From Chromohalobacter sp. 11-W (GTDB lineage: Bacteria > Pseudomonadota > Gammaproteobacteria > Pseudomonadales > Halomonadaceae): a stretch of 64,000 nt of DNA. The stretch spans positions 62,001-126,000 of the forward strand of contig NZ_JARANZ010000006.1 of NCBI RefSeq assembly GCF_029889905.1, given 5' to 3'. How positions within the stretch are numbered: the stretch's first letter is position 1; each line of letters starts with the position of its first letter. Below, one piece after another: positions 28,737 through 38,274 of the stretch. The position numbers and the translations under genes were made by a program. The notes beneath the pieces are model-generated. The model did no database searches, was not told the origin of the DNA, and saw only the letters and a list, made by a program, of their open reading frames with translations.

Positions 28737-29951
28737 ATGCCCGATACTCCCGCCGGCCCTCGCCAGGTCATCGATCAGGGCGAGACCCGATATACCCTCC
28801 TGGGTACCGCCCATGTCTCGCGCGCCAGCGCCAACGAGGTTCGCGAGCTGATCCGTTCCGGCGACTTCGACGCCGTCGCCATCGAGTTGTGCCCCACGCG
28901 CCACCAAAGCGCCACCCAGCCCGACGCCATGGCCAAGATGGACCTCTTCCAGGTCTTACGCCAGGGCAAGGCCGGCATGGTCGCCGCCAGCCTCGCGCTG
29001 GGCGCCTTCCAGCAACGCGTCGCCGAGCAGTCCGGCGTGACGCCAGGGGCCGAGATGCAGATGGCAATCAAGGAGACTCAGCGTGCGGACTTGCCGTTGT
29101 ATCTCGTCGATCGCGAAATTGGCGTGACCCTCAAGCGCATCTATCACAACGTGCCCTGGTGGCAGCGCATGAGCCTGATTTCAGGACTTCTGGGCAGCGT
29201 GGTCTCGCGCAAGAAAGTTTCCAGCGAGGAGATCGAGCGCCTCAAGGAAGGCGATGTGCTCGAATCGACCTTCGCCGAGTTCGCCGAACAATCCGAGTCG
29301 CTCTATGCTCCCTTGATCCGCGAGCGCGATCGTTACATGGCCCTACGCCTACGCGAGGAAGTCGCCGGAAAAGCACCACGGCATATTCTGGTCGTCGTCG
29401 GTGCCGGGCACATGAAAGGCCTAGGGGAACACCTGCAAGCGCTGGAGCAGCAACCACTCAGTACCGAGGCTATCGACGAGGAACGCCGCTCCCTGGAGGT
29501 CACCCCGCAGCGCTCCAAGCTTTGGAAAGCCCTGCCGTGGGTCATCGTCGCGCTGGTACTAACCGGCTTCGCCATCGGCTTCTCCCGCGATACCGGCCTC
29601 GGCTGGTCGCTGGTCGGCGAATGGTTCCTGATCAACGGCGCTCTCTCGGCGCTGGGTACCGCCATTGCACTGGCCCATCCATTGACCATCATCGCGACCT
29701 TCATCGCCGCGCCGCTGACCTCGCTCAACCCCACCATCGGCGCCGGCTTCGTCGCCGCCGGCGTGGAACTCGCCATACGCCGCCCCACGGTGGGGGACTT
29801 CTCGCGCCTGCGCCATGACGTCAGCGCACCGCGCGGCTGGTGGAAAAACCGCGTCGCCCGCACACTGCTGGTATTCCTGCTCGCCACGCTAGGCTCCGCC
29901 GCCGGCACCTGGATCGCCGGGCTACGCATCGCCGGGCAATTGTTCGGGTAA
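28737..29951 (+). CDS. TraB/PrgY-family membrane protein
   Basis: A 404-residue member of the TraB family, named after enterococcal pheromone-shutdown proteins; the bacterial and archaeal function is unsettled. The N-terminal tiki-like/TraB domain has LLGTAHVSRASANEVRELI, IELCPTRH and GAGHMKGL, residues conserved in a putative metalloprotease fold. The C-terminal part (about 265-404) has three to four transmembrane helices. ATG 28737 lies after the sstT hairpin. Family assignment is firm; the substrate is unknown. Confidence 0.88.
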   Translation: MPDTPAGPRQVIDQGETRYTLLGTAHVSRASANEVRELIRSGDFDAVAIELCPTRHQSATQPDAMAKMDLFQVLRQGKAGMVAASLALGAFQQRVAEQSGVTPGAEMQMAIKETQRADLPLYLVDREIGVTLKRIYHNVPWWQRMSLISGLLGSVVSRKKVSSEEIERLKEGDVLESTFAEFAEQSESLYAPLIRERDRYMALRLREEVAGKAPRHILVVVGAGHMKGLGEHLQALEQQPLSTEAIDEERRSLEVTPQRSKLWKALPWVIVALVLTGFAIGFSRDTGLGWSLVGEWFLINGALSALGTAIALAHPLTIIATFIAAPLTSLNPTIGAGFVAAGVELAIRRPTVGDFSRLRHDVSAPRGWWKNRVARTLLVFLLATLGSAAGTWIAGLRIAGQLFG

Positions 29952-30203
29952 GTAAATAACTGCACCACCCTCTTGCTCACGGGGCAGCGCGAACGGCCGA
30001 TAAAAGGCCGATCATCCAGACTGCCCTCGAGAGCTCTAGGCAAGTTTCAGGCATTGCCTGCGCCTTCCTTGCCGATAAAATTATTGGAGCCTCGCCCAAA
30101 ATACAGGCACGCTCAGCCCTAATAACGAAGGCAGCGACTTTTTGCAGCAAGTGACAGACCAGTCGCTGCATAACGACGTTTCTTCCTGACGAGGGCAGCC
30201 CGT

Positions 30204-31361
30204 ATGCCAGACAAGCGTTACATGCACCACAACGCGTATTCCATTCCGCGCTGGCGCTTCATGTACTGGTTGCTCTGCGACAGCCGCTTGCCCCTACATA
30301 TTCAACAGCGCCTGCTGCTGGGCCCCAACACCCAGACATCCGTCATGTGGTCCGGGACGCTCACGACACTCATGCTGACGCTCATCGCCCTCTCCCGTCA
30401 TCCGGCACCACTATTCTGGCTCTGGTTTCTGGCCACGCTCGCGATTTCGGGTTACCGCGCCGGGCTCCATTACCAGGTCAAGCGGCAATGGCGCCAGCGT
30501 ATCGCTACACCCGCCGATCAGATCTACCTGGCCAATCTGCTCTGGAGTACCACGACCGGGCTGGGCACCGCGCTTTGCCTACTCAGCGGCGACCCGGTTC
30601 TGCAAGTATTGGCCATCCCGTCCATGGTCGCACTGGCAGCGGCCGCAGCCGCTTTCTCTCACGGGACTCCCCGTTATGCCATACTGCAGGTCCTGCTGCT
30701 GGACCTGCCTCTCAAACTCGCGGTCCCCTTCCAGCCGGAGCCATGGTTCTGGATATTCGTACTGCAGGGCCCCTTCTTCTGGATGGGGCTGCGCATGATG
30801 ATCCATTCCCTTTACGACATGTCGACCCAGGCTCTGCTCGGGGAGTATCACAGCCGGCGACTGGCCAGCCTCGACCCACTGACCGAGTTGTTTAATCGGG
30901 AAGGCTGGTTCCGCGAGGCCCTCTCGATTCGTGGGCCGGGGCGCACACCACTCCCGGCTAGCCTGCTCTTTTCGGATCTCGACGGCTTCAAGACCATCAA
31001 TGACACTTACGGCCACATGGCGGGCGATGAGCTTCTTCGCCACATTGCCAACGCAATGAGCGACGCCTTGAGAAGTGACGACATCCTCGCACGCTGGGGT
31101 GGCGATGAATTCGTGATCCTCCTACCGGGTACCAACCCTGAGGCGAGTCGCATCGTTGCACAACGACTCATCGATATCACTACCGACATCGAGCACACCT
31201 ATCCGGGAATAGGGCTAAGCATCGGACTCGTGCATTGCCAGGATTGGCGAGGCATGGATCGCAACCGTCTGGAGCGCTTGGTCGCCCAGGCGGATCAATC
31301 CCTCTACCAAGCCAAGCGGCAAGGCAAGGGATGCTTTCAGGAACTGACCGAGCAGGCCTGA
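30204..31361 (+). CDS. Membrane-bound diguanylate cyclase (GGDEF)
   Basis: Makes c-di-GMP from two GTP. An N-terminal membrane region of about five to six helices (residues 45-200) is followed by a GGDEF domain starting at DPLTELFNREGW. The catalytic motif is intact at G299-G-D-E-F303. An allosteric inhibition site RxxD (RSDD, 290-293) sits exactly five residues before it, so product feedback is expected. ATG 30204 follows GACGAGGGCAGCCCGT. It is isolated between a 252 bp upstream gap and a 128 bp downstream gap. The membrane part may sense an unknown signal. Confidence 0.92.
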   Translation: MPDKRYMHHNAYSIPRWRFMYWLLCDSRLPLHIQQRLLLGPNTQTSVMWSGTLTTLMLTLIALSRHPAPLFWLWFLATLAISGYRAGLHYQVKRQWRQRIATPADQIYLANLLWSTTTGLGTALCLLSGDPVLQVLAIPSMVALAAAAAAFSHGTPRYAILQVLLLDLPLKLAVPFQPEPWFWIFVLQGPFFWMGLRMMIHSLYDMSTQALLGEYHSRRLASLDPLTELFNREGWFREALSIRGPGRTPLPASLLFSDLDGFKTINDTYGHMAGDELLRHIANAMSDALRSDDILARWGGDEFVILLPGTNPEASRIVAQRLIDITTDIEHTYPGIGLSIGLVHCQDWRGMDRNRLERLVAQADQSLYQAKRQGKGCFQELTEQA

Positions 31362-31489
31362 GCCGGCAAATGTGCCCTGACCTAGCGATCCGACATATTC
31401 GGCTATTAGTCTTGGACGACCCGAACTGTCGGCATCACCCTCGGGCAGAGCTGCACATCGCCTAATCCATGCAAACCAAGGAGAGAAAT

Positions 31490-32080
31490 ATGGCCTCGTT
31501 CGAGCACACAGTCCGGTCGCGTTATAGCTGTCGTGATTTCAGCCCGCAGACGGTTCCTCGCGCCTTGCTCGACAGGCTGCTTGAGATTGCCCAAGGCATC
31601 ACTCATGCCGGCAGTAGGCGCAGCGTGCCTTCGGCGGGAGCTTTATATCCGCTGCATCTACTGGCAATAGCTGGGCGCATTCGCGACCTGGACGCGGCAA
31701 CCTACACCTTCGATCCCGAAAGCCGCATGCTCAAAACGCACCTCGACCACGACATACGAAATGCACTCCAGCAAGCTGCACTCGAGGACCAACCCTGGAT
31801 CGGCCAGGCTTCCGGCATTATCACGATCTGTGCCGACATGGGGGCCGCGACACAGGCATTCGGCGATCAACCGCCCTACGGGACACGCGGCCAACGCTAT
31901 GCTTGGATCGAGGCAGGCGCCGCAGCTCAGAACATTCAGTTACAAGCAACGGCCGAAGGACTGGGCAGCGTGCTCGTCGCCGGCTTCCGCGACGAGGCCA
32001 CGGCAGAAGCGCTGGCCCTCGAAGCGCCTATAACGCCGCTAATCCATTTGTGCTTCGGTTGGCCGGCTGCTAAGCAGTAA
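31490..32080 (+). CDS. SagB-type nitroreductase-fold oxidoreductase
   Basis: A 196-residue FMN-dependent protein of the nitroreductase superfamily, SagB/ThcOx branch. It shows RSRYSCRDFS at the N-terminus (FMN phosphate binding), PSAGALYPLHLL, which is diagnostic for the SagB-type group, and EAGAAAQNIQLQATAEGLGS. ATG 31490 follows AAGGAGAG by 4 bases. No azole-peptide synthesis partners (SagC/D) are nearby, so a stand-alone reductase role is more likely than toxin maturation. Confidence 0.88.
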   Translation: MASFEHTVRSRYSCRDFSPQTVPRALLDRLLEIAQGITHAGSRRSVPSAGALYPLHLLAIAGRIRDLDAATYTFDPESRMLKTHLDHDIRNALQQAALEDQPWIGQASGIITICADMGAATQAFGDQPPYGTRGQRYAWIEAGAAAQNIQLQATAEGLGSVLVAGFRDEATAEALALEAPITPLIHLCFGWPAAKQ

Positions 32081-32146
32081 CGGGCCCCGACAAAATAAAT
32101 GATGTCCGAGAGCCACTGACGGTTTTCCACCAAGGAAGGAGTGACC

Positions 32147-32860
32147 ATGATCCGCGTCCCATTATTCTGCAATGGCCTGATGGCGCTTATCATCGTGGTC
32201 ATGACACAGGCGTTCCCGGGTGCGGTTACCTCCATCGACTGGCCGCTCCTGATCGGTGCGTCCATAGTCATGGCTTTAACGCCTGGCGCCAATCAGCTCT
32301 TATCGCTTTCCAATGGTTTCCATGTCGGTGTCGCGCCTGCCATGACAGCGGCCTGCGGACGCTTCGCAGCGTTCGCCTTGATGGTGGTCGGTGTCGCGGT
32401 GGGGCTCGGGCATTGGCTGGCCACCTCTGCGGTGTTCTTCAACGTGCTCAAGTGGATTGGCGTGGCGTATCTGTTGTATCTTGGAGTGCGGTCGTTGTTG
32501 ACGGCTTGGCGGCCTAAAGCGGTAAGCCCGAGCGAGGGCATCGAGACCGCGCAGGCCTGGCCGCTGCTACGCCGGGAAGCGCTGGTCGCATTCTCCAACC
32601 CCAAGGCATATGTGCTGTTTGCGCTCTTCCTGCCGCAGTTTTTGCATGCCGATAGCGTGTCGTTCGCACCGGCCATCATGCTGGCGGGGCTGGCTTATAT
32701 CTTGATCGAGTTCGTTTGCGCGCTGCTCTATGCCGGCGCGGGACATCTACTCGGGCGCGGCAGAATCAGTCTGAGTCGGCAACGCTGGATGGATGGTATC
32801 AGCGGCTCGCTAATGGTTAGCCTGGCCGGGTGGTTGGCGTTGGCGAAACGCCAGACTTAA
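32147..32860 (+). CDS. LysE/RhtB-family exporter
   Basis: A 237-residue amino-acid exporter family member with about six membrane helices. The usual N-terminal PGPNN motif appears as TPGANQLLSLSNG, slightly diverged and placed after an extra N-terminal hydrophobic segment of about 30 residues. ATG 32147 is chosen because AAGGAAGGAG lies 5 bases before it; GTG 32141 is possible. It lies in the same direction as the nitroreductase (66 bp gap). Substrate unknown. Compare the internally deleted LysE relic in the cassette array at 56038-56262. Confidence 0.87.
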   Translation: MIRVPLFCNGLMALIIVVMTQAFPGAVTSIDWPLLIGASIVMALTPGANQLLSLSNGFHVGVAPAMTAACGRFAAFALMVVGVAVGLGHWLATSAVFFNVLKWIGVAYLLYLGVRSLLTAWRPKAVSPSEGIETAQAWPLLRREALVAFSNPKAYVLFALFLPQFLHADSVSFAPAIMLAGLAYILIEFVCALLYAGAGHLLGRGRISLSRQRWMDGISGSLMVSLAGWLALAKRQT

Positions 32861-33016
32861 AACGGGAGATCGATGATCCAACCCAATACGGCGCAGTGCC
32901 AGGGGACGAAAGCCAAACGATAGCGTCATGGCGGATAACGAGGGTTATAGGTCATTTGAGACTATCACGGTACAGGCTACTCTACACCTCGAACCCGCTC
33001 TAAAGAGGCAGCTATC

Positions 33017-33709
33017 GTGGAATCGAAGATACGTATCGTCATACCGATCTACCCCGGCGTAACGCACCTGGATTTCACCGGGCCTCATCAATTCTTCTCG
33101 CGTGTGCCGCAAATCGACGTGGTGGTAGCCTCCATCGACGGGGAGCCCGTTGACGCCCAAGGATTGACGTTTTCCAACCTGGACGACCTGACAGACATCG
33201 CGGCTTGCGACGTTCTCTGCGTTCCCGGTGGCCTGGGCTGCCTCGATGCGGCCGAGGACGTCCGTTTTATCCACGCCATTCGACACTTGGCCGGCACCAC
33301 AAAGTTCGTGACCTCGGTATGCACCGGCTCATTGATTCTGGGAGCGGCGGGCCTGCTCCACGGAAGACGAGCCGCCTGTCATTGGGCGTGGCGCGACATG
33401 CTGCCATTGTTCGGTGCCATCCCGGACCCGGCGCGTGTAGTGCGCGATGACGAGATCATCACAGGCGGCGGTGTCACCGCCGGAATCGATTTCGCGCTGA
33501 CCGTCATCGCAGAGTTAACCGATGACGAGACCGCTCAGCGTTCTCAACTGATTCTCGAATATGCGCCCGCGCCGCCGTTTGATGCCGGACGCCCCGAAAC
33601 AGCCCCAGCCACTATCCACGACCACGTCGTCGCCGACATGGCCGAGCTGCAGGCCTCACGTTACCGCCAGGCGCAACACCTGGCCGAGCGTTACGCCACA
33701 CGTCGCTAG
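33017..33709 (+). CDS. DJ-1/PfpI-family protein (isonitrile-hydratase-like)
   Basis: A 230-residue glutamine-amidotransferase-like fold protein. The nucleophile elbow carries the Cys in TSVCTGSLILGAAGLL, and an upstream acidic residue sits in DFTGPHQFFSRVP, as in isonitrile hydratase InhA and related AraC-coupled DJ-1 proteins. The GGGVTAGIDFAL segment matches that subgroup. The start is GTG 33017, after AGAGGCAGC. There is no HTH domain, so it is not a regulator. Converges on the LysR gene downstream. Confidence 0.87.
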   Translation: MESKIRIVIPIYPGVTHLDFTGPHQFFSRVPQIDVVVASIDGEPVDAQGLTFSNLDDLTDIAACDVLCVPGGLGCLDAAEDVRFIHAIRHLAGTTKFVTSVCTGSLILGAAGLLHGRRAACHWAWRDMLPLFGAIPDPARVVRDDEIITGGGVTAGIDFALTVIAELTDDETAQRSQLILEYAPAPPFDAGRPETAPATIHDHVVADMAELQASRYRQAQHLAERYATRR

Positions 33710-33777
33710 CCTTGATGATCCCTCCGACCCTATATAACGCATTGCGTCATATGCTGTTACGCGTTATTTCATTCGTA

Positions 33778-34665
33778 TTAACCGCCCTCCTCCAGCACCT
33801 CGGCGATCAAGGCGACGAAGTCATCGAAGGCCGGATGCATCGGGCTGGGGGAGCGATGTACTTCGAGCACGGCCGGTGGTAATGGCGGCAGACCTTCGGC
33901 GGCACCCAACGCTTGCCACCCCTCGGGGAGCAAACGCCGCTCTCTGACCGTCAAGGTTTGGCCCTGCCCCACGATGACCTTCAATCCGCTGGGGCTCTGA
34001 CTGGTGGAAACGAGTTGCCAATCGCGACCGATGTCGGCGAGCGCGGCCAGCGCCCGACGCCGGTAAACGCACTGCTCCGGAAACAGCGCCAGCGGAATCG
34101 GCCGCTCGGCGTCGAGCTCGAAACGCCGATGCGCCGCCCACACCACTTCCTCCGTGGTCACCGGGCGTCCGCCGCTACTCGGTTCATGCTGCACCGCCAG
34201 CACGATATCCAACGATCCCTTCTCAAGCTGCTCCAGCAACTCCGTCGACATGCGGCAGTGGATATGCACGTGCACATCGGGATGCTGGGCGCCGAAGCGT
34301 TCGAGCAATGCCGGCAGCCAGGTATCGGCGTAATCCTCGGGGAGGCCGAAGCGCAGTGTCACCGGCTGCGAACGCCCGAGTGCGGCGATCGCTTCGCGTT
34401 GCAGCTGTAACAAGCGCCGCGCGTAGACGAGAAAGGTCTCGCCATCGTCGGTCAGCTTGAGCCGTCGACTGCCGCGTTCGATTAGCCGCGTGTCGAGCCG
34501 TGTCTCCAGCGTATTGATACGCAGGCTGATGGTCGATTGCGTCTTGTGCAGATAGCGCGCCGCCGCGGTAAAGCCACCGCTATCGGCCACGGTGACGAAC
34601 GCCAGCAGCAGATCGCTGTCCAGCGCCGCCAATTGCGTATTATCGGAAATGCCGATGGCTGCCAT
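33778..34665 (-). CDS. LysR-family transcriptional regulator of the oxygenase/M24 locus
   Basis: A 295-residue LTTR. The N-terminal winged HTH (about 12-70) contains FVTVADSGGFTAAARYLHKTQSTISLRINTLE; the effector domain follows. ATG 34665 gives the normal family length; the frame to 34770 would overlap the promoter region of the oxygenase gene. It is divergent from the PhyH-like oxygenase at 34797 with a 131 bp intergenic region, so it probably controls the 34.8-39.1 kb genes. Inducer unknown. Confidence 0.9.
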   Translation of the reverse strand: MAAIGISDNTQLAALDSDLLLAFVTVADSGGFTAAARYLHKTQSTISLRINTLETRLDTRLIERGSRRLKLTDDGETFLVYARRLLQLQREAIAALGRSQPVTLRFGLPEDYADTWLPALLERFGAQHPDVHVHIHCRMSTELLEQLEKGSLDIVLAVQHEPSSGGRPVTTEEVVWAAHRRFELDAERPIPLALFPEQCVYRRRALAALADIGRDWQLVSTSQSPSGLKVIVGQGQTLTVRERRLLPEGWQALGAAEGLPPLPPAVLEVHRSPSPMHPAFDDFVALIAEVLEEGG

Positions 34666-34796
34666 TGGAATGACTCGTTTCCCTGATCGAACGGATCCGT
34701 CCAGCATAGAGGACGTCGACGGGCCGGCCAATGTGACCGGTGACGACGACCGCCCCATTGATGCCGACAATACCGCTGATCGAGAGGACGCCCCCT

Positions 34797-35729
34797 ATGC
34801 GTACCACCGCTGCCGCGACCCAGCCCGACGTCGCCTCCAAGCCGGCCCAGCAATGGCTGGCGGACGCCGAACGCACCGACCTGAGCGCACTCGTCGACAC
34901 CCAGCGCTATCCCCTGCATGCCCCCGACGACCCGCGCCTGCAAGCCGAAATCGAGCGTGTTCGCGAGGACCTGGAGCGCGAAGGCTGCGCCGTGCTGCGC
35001 GGTTTTCTGCGCCCCGACGCGTTGGAGCAGGCCCGCCAGGAAGGACGTACCCTCTCGGCCAAGAGCTATTATGCCAGCCGCCGCGTCAACGCTTGGTTTA
35101 CCCGCGATGACGCAACGCTTCCGGAAAGCGACCCGCGTCGCATCTTCATGGAGCGCACCAGCGGCTTCGTAACCCGTGACATGATTCCAGCGGATACGGT
35201 GATTCAACAGCTTTACGTCTCGCCGGCGATGAAGCGCCTGGTGGCCGAGTGCCTGCAGGAGGACGAGGTCTATGAGTACGCCGACCCCTTCGCCGGGCTG
35301 GTGCAGAACGTATTGCCGCCAGGCACCGAACAGCCCTGGCACTACGACACCAACGAATACATCGTCACGATGATGACCGACATACCGGACAGCGGCGGCG
35401 AATTCCAGTACTGCCCCAACATTCGCACGCCGGCGGGCGAAAACTACGACGGCGTCGGTGCGGTGATTCGCGGCGAAGACACCACTACGCCGCGCACGTT
35501 GCTGCTGCGTCCCGGCGACTTGCAACTCTTCAAGGGCCGTTACTCGCTGCATCGGGTGACGCACGTCAGCGGTGAACGCGAGCGCCACACGGCGATCTTT
35601 GCTTATTCGCAGCAGCCGGGTGTAGTGGGCCGGCTGGAGCGCACGCGCCAGCTCTACGGCCGGGTCTCCGAAGCGCATATCGAAGCCGAGAGGCGCCGTG
35701 AAGAGCGTGCCGACGGACTGCTCGACTGA
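34797..35729 (+). CDS. PhyH-like Fe(II)/2-oxoglutarate-dependent oxygenase
   Basis: A 310-residue double-stranded beta-helix oxygenase. The iron ligands appear as HxD in PWHYDTNEYIVTM and a distal His in SLHRVTHVSG, with the 2OG-binding Arg following in ERERHTAIF. ATG 34797 follows GAGAGGA by 8 bases. It is first in a probable operon with the M24 protein and the second oxygenase. It is not ectoine hydroxylase EctD: the EctD signature region is absent and there is no ect gene nearby. Hydroxylation or demethylation of a small zwitterion is inferred from the neighbouring betaine-type transporters. Confidence 0.82.
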   Translation: MRTTAAATQPDVASKPAQQWLADAERTDLSALVDTQRYPLHAPDDPRLQAEIERVREDLEREGCAVLRGFLRPDALEQARQEGRTLSAKSYYASRRVNAWFTRDDATLPESDPRRIFMERTSGFVTRDMIPADTVIQQLYVSPAMKRLVAECLQEDEVYEYADPFAGLVQNVLPPGTEQPWHYDTNEYIVTMMTDIPDSGGEFQYCPNIRTPAGENYDGVGAVIRGEDTTTPRTLLLRPGDLQLFKGRYSLHRVTHVSGERERHTAIFAYSQQPGVVGRLERTRQLYGRVSEAHIEAERRREERADGLLD

Positions 35730-35796
35730 TCGAAACGCCTGCGTTCCAGCGCGTTTCGATATTTCTGTCTAGATAAATCACGCTGATTCCACTTCC

Positions 35797-37092
35797 ATGA
35801 CGGGACCGACGACCATGACCCGCTTGTCATCCACACTGCCTTCCCTGCTGGAAGGCACCGATATCCTGGCGCCGACGCACGATCCCGCCGAGTGCGAGCC
35901 CACTCAGGCCGAGAGCCGCCAGATTCTGCTCGACCGCCTGGCCCGCACCCGGGCGGAGCTGAAGAAGCGCGATATCGTCGCCGCCGTGCTGTTCGACCCG
36001 ACCCACGTGCGCTATGCCACCGGCGCGCGCAACATGCAGGTCTACTCGGCGCGCAACCCGGCCCGCTACGCCTTCGTGCCGGCGGAAGGCCCGGTGGTGA
36101 TGTTCGAATTCTCCGGCTGCAGTCACTTGACCGAAGGCTTGCCCGGCATCGACGAGACGCGCCCGGCGACGGCGATCTCCTATTACTTCTGTGAAGATAA
36201 TCTGCAGCAGACCACCCAAGCCTGGGCGGACGAAATCGACGAATTGGTACGCCAATGCGGCGGGCAGAAAGGCGACAAGGTGGCCATCGAAAGCGCCACT
36301 TCGCACGCGGCCTTTGCACTGATCGAACACGGCTGGCAGATCTGCGATGCCCAGATTCCGTTGGAGCGGGCACGCGCGATCAAGGTGCCCAACGAAATCA
36401 AGATGGTACGCAGCTCGTTGCGCGCGGTGGAAAACGGCGTACGCAAGCTGGAAGCCGCGATTCGCCCCGGCGCCACGGAAAACGAAGTCTGGTCGCAGCT
36501 GCACCAGCACATCATCGCCACCGACGCGGACTACATCGAAACGCGGCTGATGAACTCCGGGCCGCGCACCAACCCCTGGTTTCAGGAATGCTCCAATAGA
36601 GCGATGCAAGCCGGCGAGCTGGTCGCGCTGGATACCGACGTGGTCGGCCGTTATGGCTACTATGCCGACTTCTCGCGCACCTTCCTGTGCGGCGACGGCG
36701 AGGCAACAGCGACGCAGCGCGAGCTCTATCGCATGGCCTTCGACCAGGTGCGCCATAACATGGCACTGATCGCGCCGGGCATGTCCTTCAAAGAGTACGC
36801 CGAGAAGGCCTGGCAGATCCCCGCGCCCTACAAGGCGCGGCGCTACTTCGCGTTGGCCCACGGCGTCGGCATGACCGGCGAATATCCCTACATCGTTCAC
36901 CGCGAGGACATCGACGACAAGGGCTACGACGGCATCATGCAGCCGGGCATGACGCTCTGCGTGGAGAGCTACATCGGCCACGAAGACGGTGGCGAAGGCG
37001 TCAAGCTCGAGGAGCAGCTTTACATTCGCGACGACGGTCGGGTCGAATTGCTTTCCGACTATCCGCTCGATGCGCGATTGCTGGCCGAGTGA
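35797..37092 (+). CDS. M24 (pita-bread fold) protein, DddP-like
   Basis: A 431-residue M24 metallopeptidase-fold protein with an N-terminal creatinase-like domain (about 45-190) and a C-terminal catalytic domain. Metal ligands read D279, D281, D291, H355, E390 and E405. As I recall, Ruegeria DddP (DMSP lyase) has them at D295, D297, D307, H371, E406 and E421, a constant offset of 16. The segment IETRLMNSGPRTNPWFQECS is also DddP-like. However, the position matching DddP's catalytic Asp377 is Gly361 (HGVGMTGEYP), so lyase activity is doubtful and another hydrolase or lyase reaction is likely. Start 35797; ATG 35815 is an alternative. Confidence 0.8.
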   Translation: MTGPTTMTRLSSTLPSLLEGTDILAPTHDPAECEPTQAESRQILLDRLARTRAELKKRDIVAAVLFDPTHVRYATGARNMQVYSARNPARYAFVPAEGPVVMFEFSGCSHLTEGLPGIDETRPATAISYYFCEDNLQQTTQAWADEIDELVRQCGGQKGDKVAIESATSHAAFALIEHGWQICDAQIPLERARAIKVPNEIKMVRSSLRAVENGVRKLEAAIRPGATENEVWSQLHQHIIATDADYIETRLMNSGPRTNPWFQECSNRAMQAGELVALDTDVVGRYGYYADFSRTFLCGDGEATATQRELYRMAFDQVRHNMALIAPGMSFKEYAEKAWQIPAPYKARRYFALAHGVGMTGEYPYIVHREDIDDKGYDGIMQPGMTLCVESYIGHEDGGEGVKLEEQLYIRDDGRVELLSDYPLDARLLAE

Positions 37093-37148
37093 CACGCCAG
37101 CCGACGCCACCGGATAACCGCTTCGTCCATCCGCCACAAGGGGCCCCC

Positions 37149-38150
37149 ATGCGCCAGACGCTGATTCCGCATATCGACCTGACGCCGCTGCTCGCCGATG
37201 ATTCGGCACGCGACGAGACACGCCAGGCAATCGTCGATGCCGCCTGCGACTCCGGCTTCATGACCGTGGGCATCGCGCCGGCACAACTGGGGCTCGCTGA
37301 TGACATTCACGCCCGCTTGCTGCGCTTCTTCGAGCTCGACGCGGCACACAAGCAAACGCTGGCGCGACACAAGTTCGAACCGGCCAACGGCAATGTGTAT
37401 CGCGGCTATTTCCCGCCGCAGAACCAGGACCCGACCTGGAAGGAAGGCATCGACCTCGGCGCGGATGTCGCTCACCCCGAGCGTGCGGATACCCAGAGCG
37501 GCGACCCGCTGCGCGAGCCCACGCCGCAGCCGCCGGCATCCACTCTACCCGGCTGGTCAGTGGATCTCGCCGCTTACTATGAAGCGATGGAATCGCTCGG
37601 TGGCGTGATCGCCGGGGCATTAGCCGAGGGGCTGGGCATACCGCGCGAGACACTCACGCGGCCCTTCGAAAACGGCAATTCAACGCTACGCTTGATCCAT
37701 TACCCCGAGCGTCCCGCCGAGACACTGGCCAGCATGCCGGCCGTCGATGGCGAGGGCGATGCACGGCGCTGGCTGGTCGGCGTGCCGCATTGCGACAACG
37801 GCTTCATCACCCTGCTCTGGCAGGACCGCGTCGGCGGCCTGCAAGTGCAAACGCCCGACGGCGACTGGGAAAACGTCGCGCCGCGCGACAACGCCCTGGT
37901 GGTCAACTTCGGGCGCTTGCTGGCGGACTGGTCCGGCGGACGCATTCAAGCCACGGAACACCGCATCGTCGGCGGCACCCGCTCGCGGCATTCGATCCCG
38001 TTCTTCTTCGAACCCGCGGTGGATGCCCATATCGAGGCGCCCGACGCAGACGGCGATGGCGGTTATGTCTACGGCGACCGGCTTTGGGAACGCATGCAGG
38101 CCTTCGTCGAATTCCAGGGCCTGGAACGCGCGCCCGCTACACGAGACTGA
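37149..38150 (+). CDS. Isopenicillin-N-synthase-like Fe(II)/2OG oxygenase
   Basis: A 333-residue 2OG-Fe(II) oxygenase of the plant-type/IPNS superfamily. An N-terminal DIOX_N region (IPHIDLTPLL) and a C-terminal jelly roll are present. Iron ligands are H and D in GVPHCDNGFITLLWQD and H in QATEHRIVGG; the 2OG carboxylate pair is RHS in SRHSIPFFFEP. ATG 37149 lies 8 bases after AAGGGG; the frame upstream to 37089 overlaps the M24 stop. It is 56 bp after the M24 gene, presumably in one operon. Two oxygenases around one M24 protein suggest sequential oxidation of one small substrate; the substrate is not known. Confidence 0.83.
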   Translation: MRQTLIPHIDLTPLLADDSARDETRQAIVDAACDSGFMTVGIAPAQLGLADDIHARLLRFFELDAAHKQTLARHKFEPANGNVYRGYFPPQNQDPTWKEGIDLGADVAHPERADTQSGDPLREPTPQPPASTLPGWSVDLAAYYEAMESLGGVIAGALAEGLGIPRETLTRPFENGNSTLRLIHYPERPAETLASMPAVDGEGDARRWLVGVPHCDNGFITLLWQDRVGGLQVQTPDGDWENVAPRDNALVVNFGRLLADWSGGRIQATEHRIVGGTRSRHSIPFFFEPAVDAHIEAPDADGDGGYVYGDRLWERMQAFVEFQGLERAPATRD

Positions 38151-38274
38151 CACTGAATCGGCATCGCCGAACGTCCCCGGCGACCGAACGACGCGACGAC
38201 AACGTCGCCACCCTGACCGGGTCGATGCTTTATAGACGCTTGCTTTTTTTTACCACCCACCGAGGAATGACAAC

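Noticed and set aside
34482-35678. 398-residue minus-strand open frame overlapping the LysR N-terminus and the oxygenase
   Set aside because: Its last part is an out-of-frame reading of LysR and its first part is antisense to the PhyH-like oxygenase.
34797-37092. Reading the locus as ectoine hydroxylase (EctD) plus ectoine hydrolase (DoeA)
   Set aside because: The oxygenase lacks the EctD signature region and the M24 protein resembles DddP-type, not DoeA-type, sequences; no other ect or doe gene is present.
35797-37092. Calling the M24 protein a true DMSP lyase DddP
   Set aside because: Metal ligands match in spacing, but the residue aligned with the catalytic Asp377 is Gly, so only a DddP-like label is supported.
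35827-37230. 467-residue minus-strand open frame opposite the M24 gene
   Set aside because: Covers a gene with clear metal-site motifs; no domain recognised on this strand.
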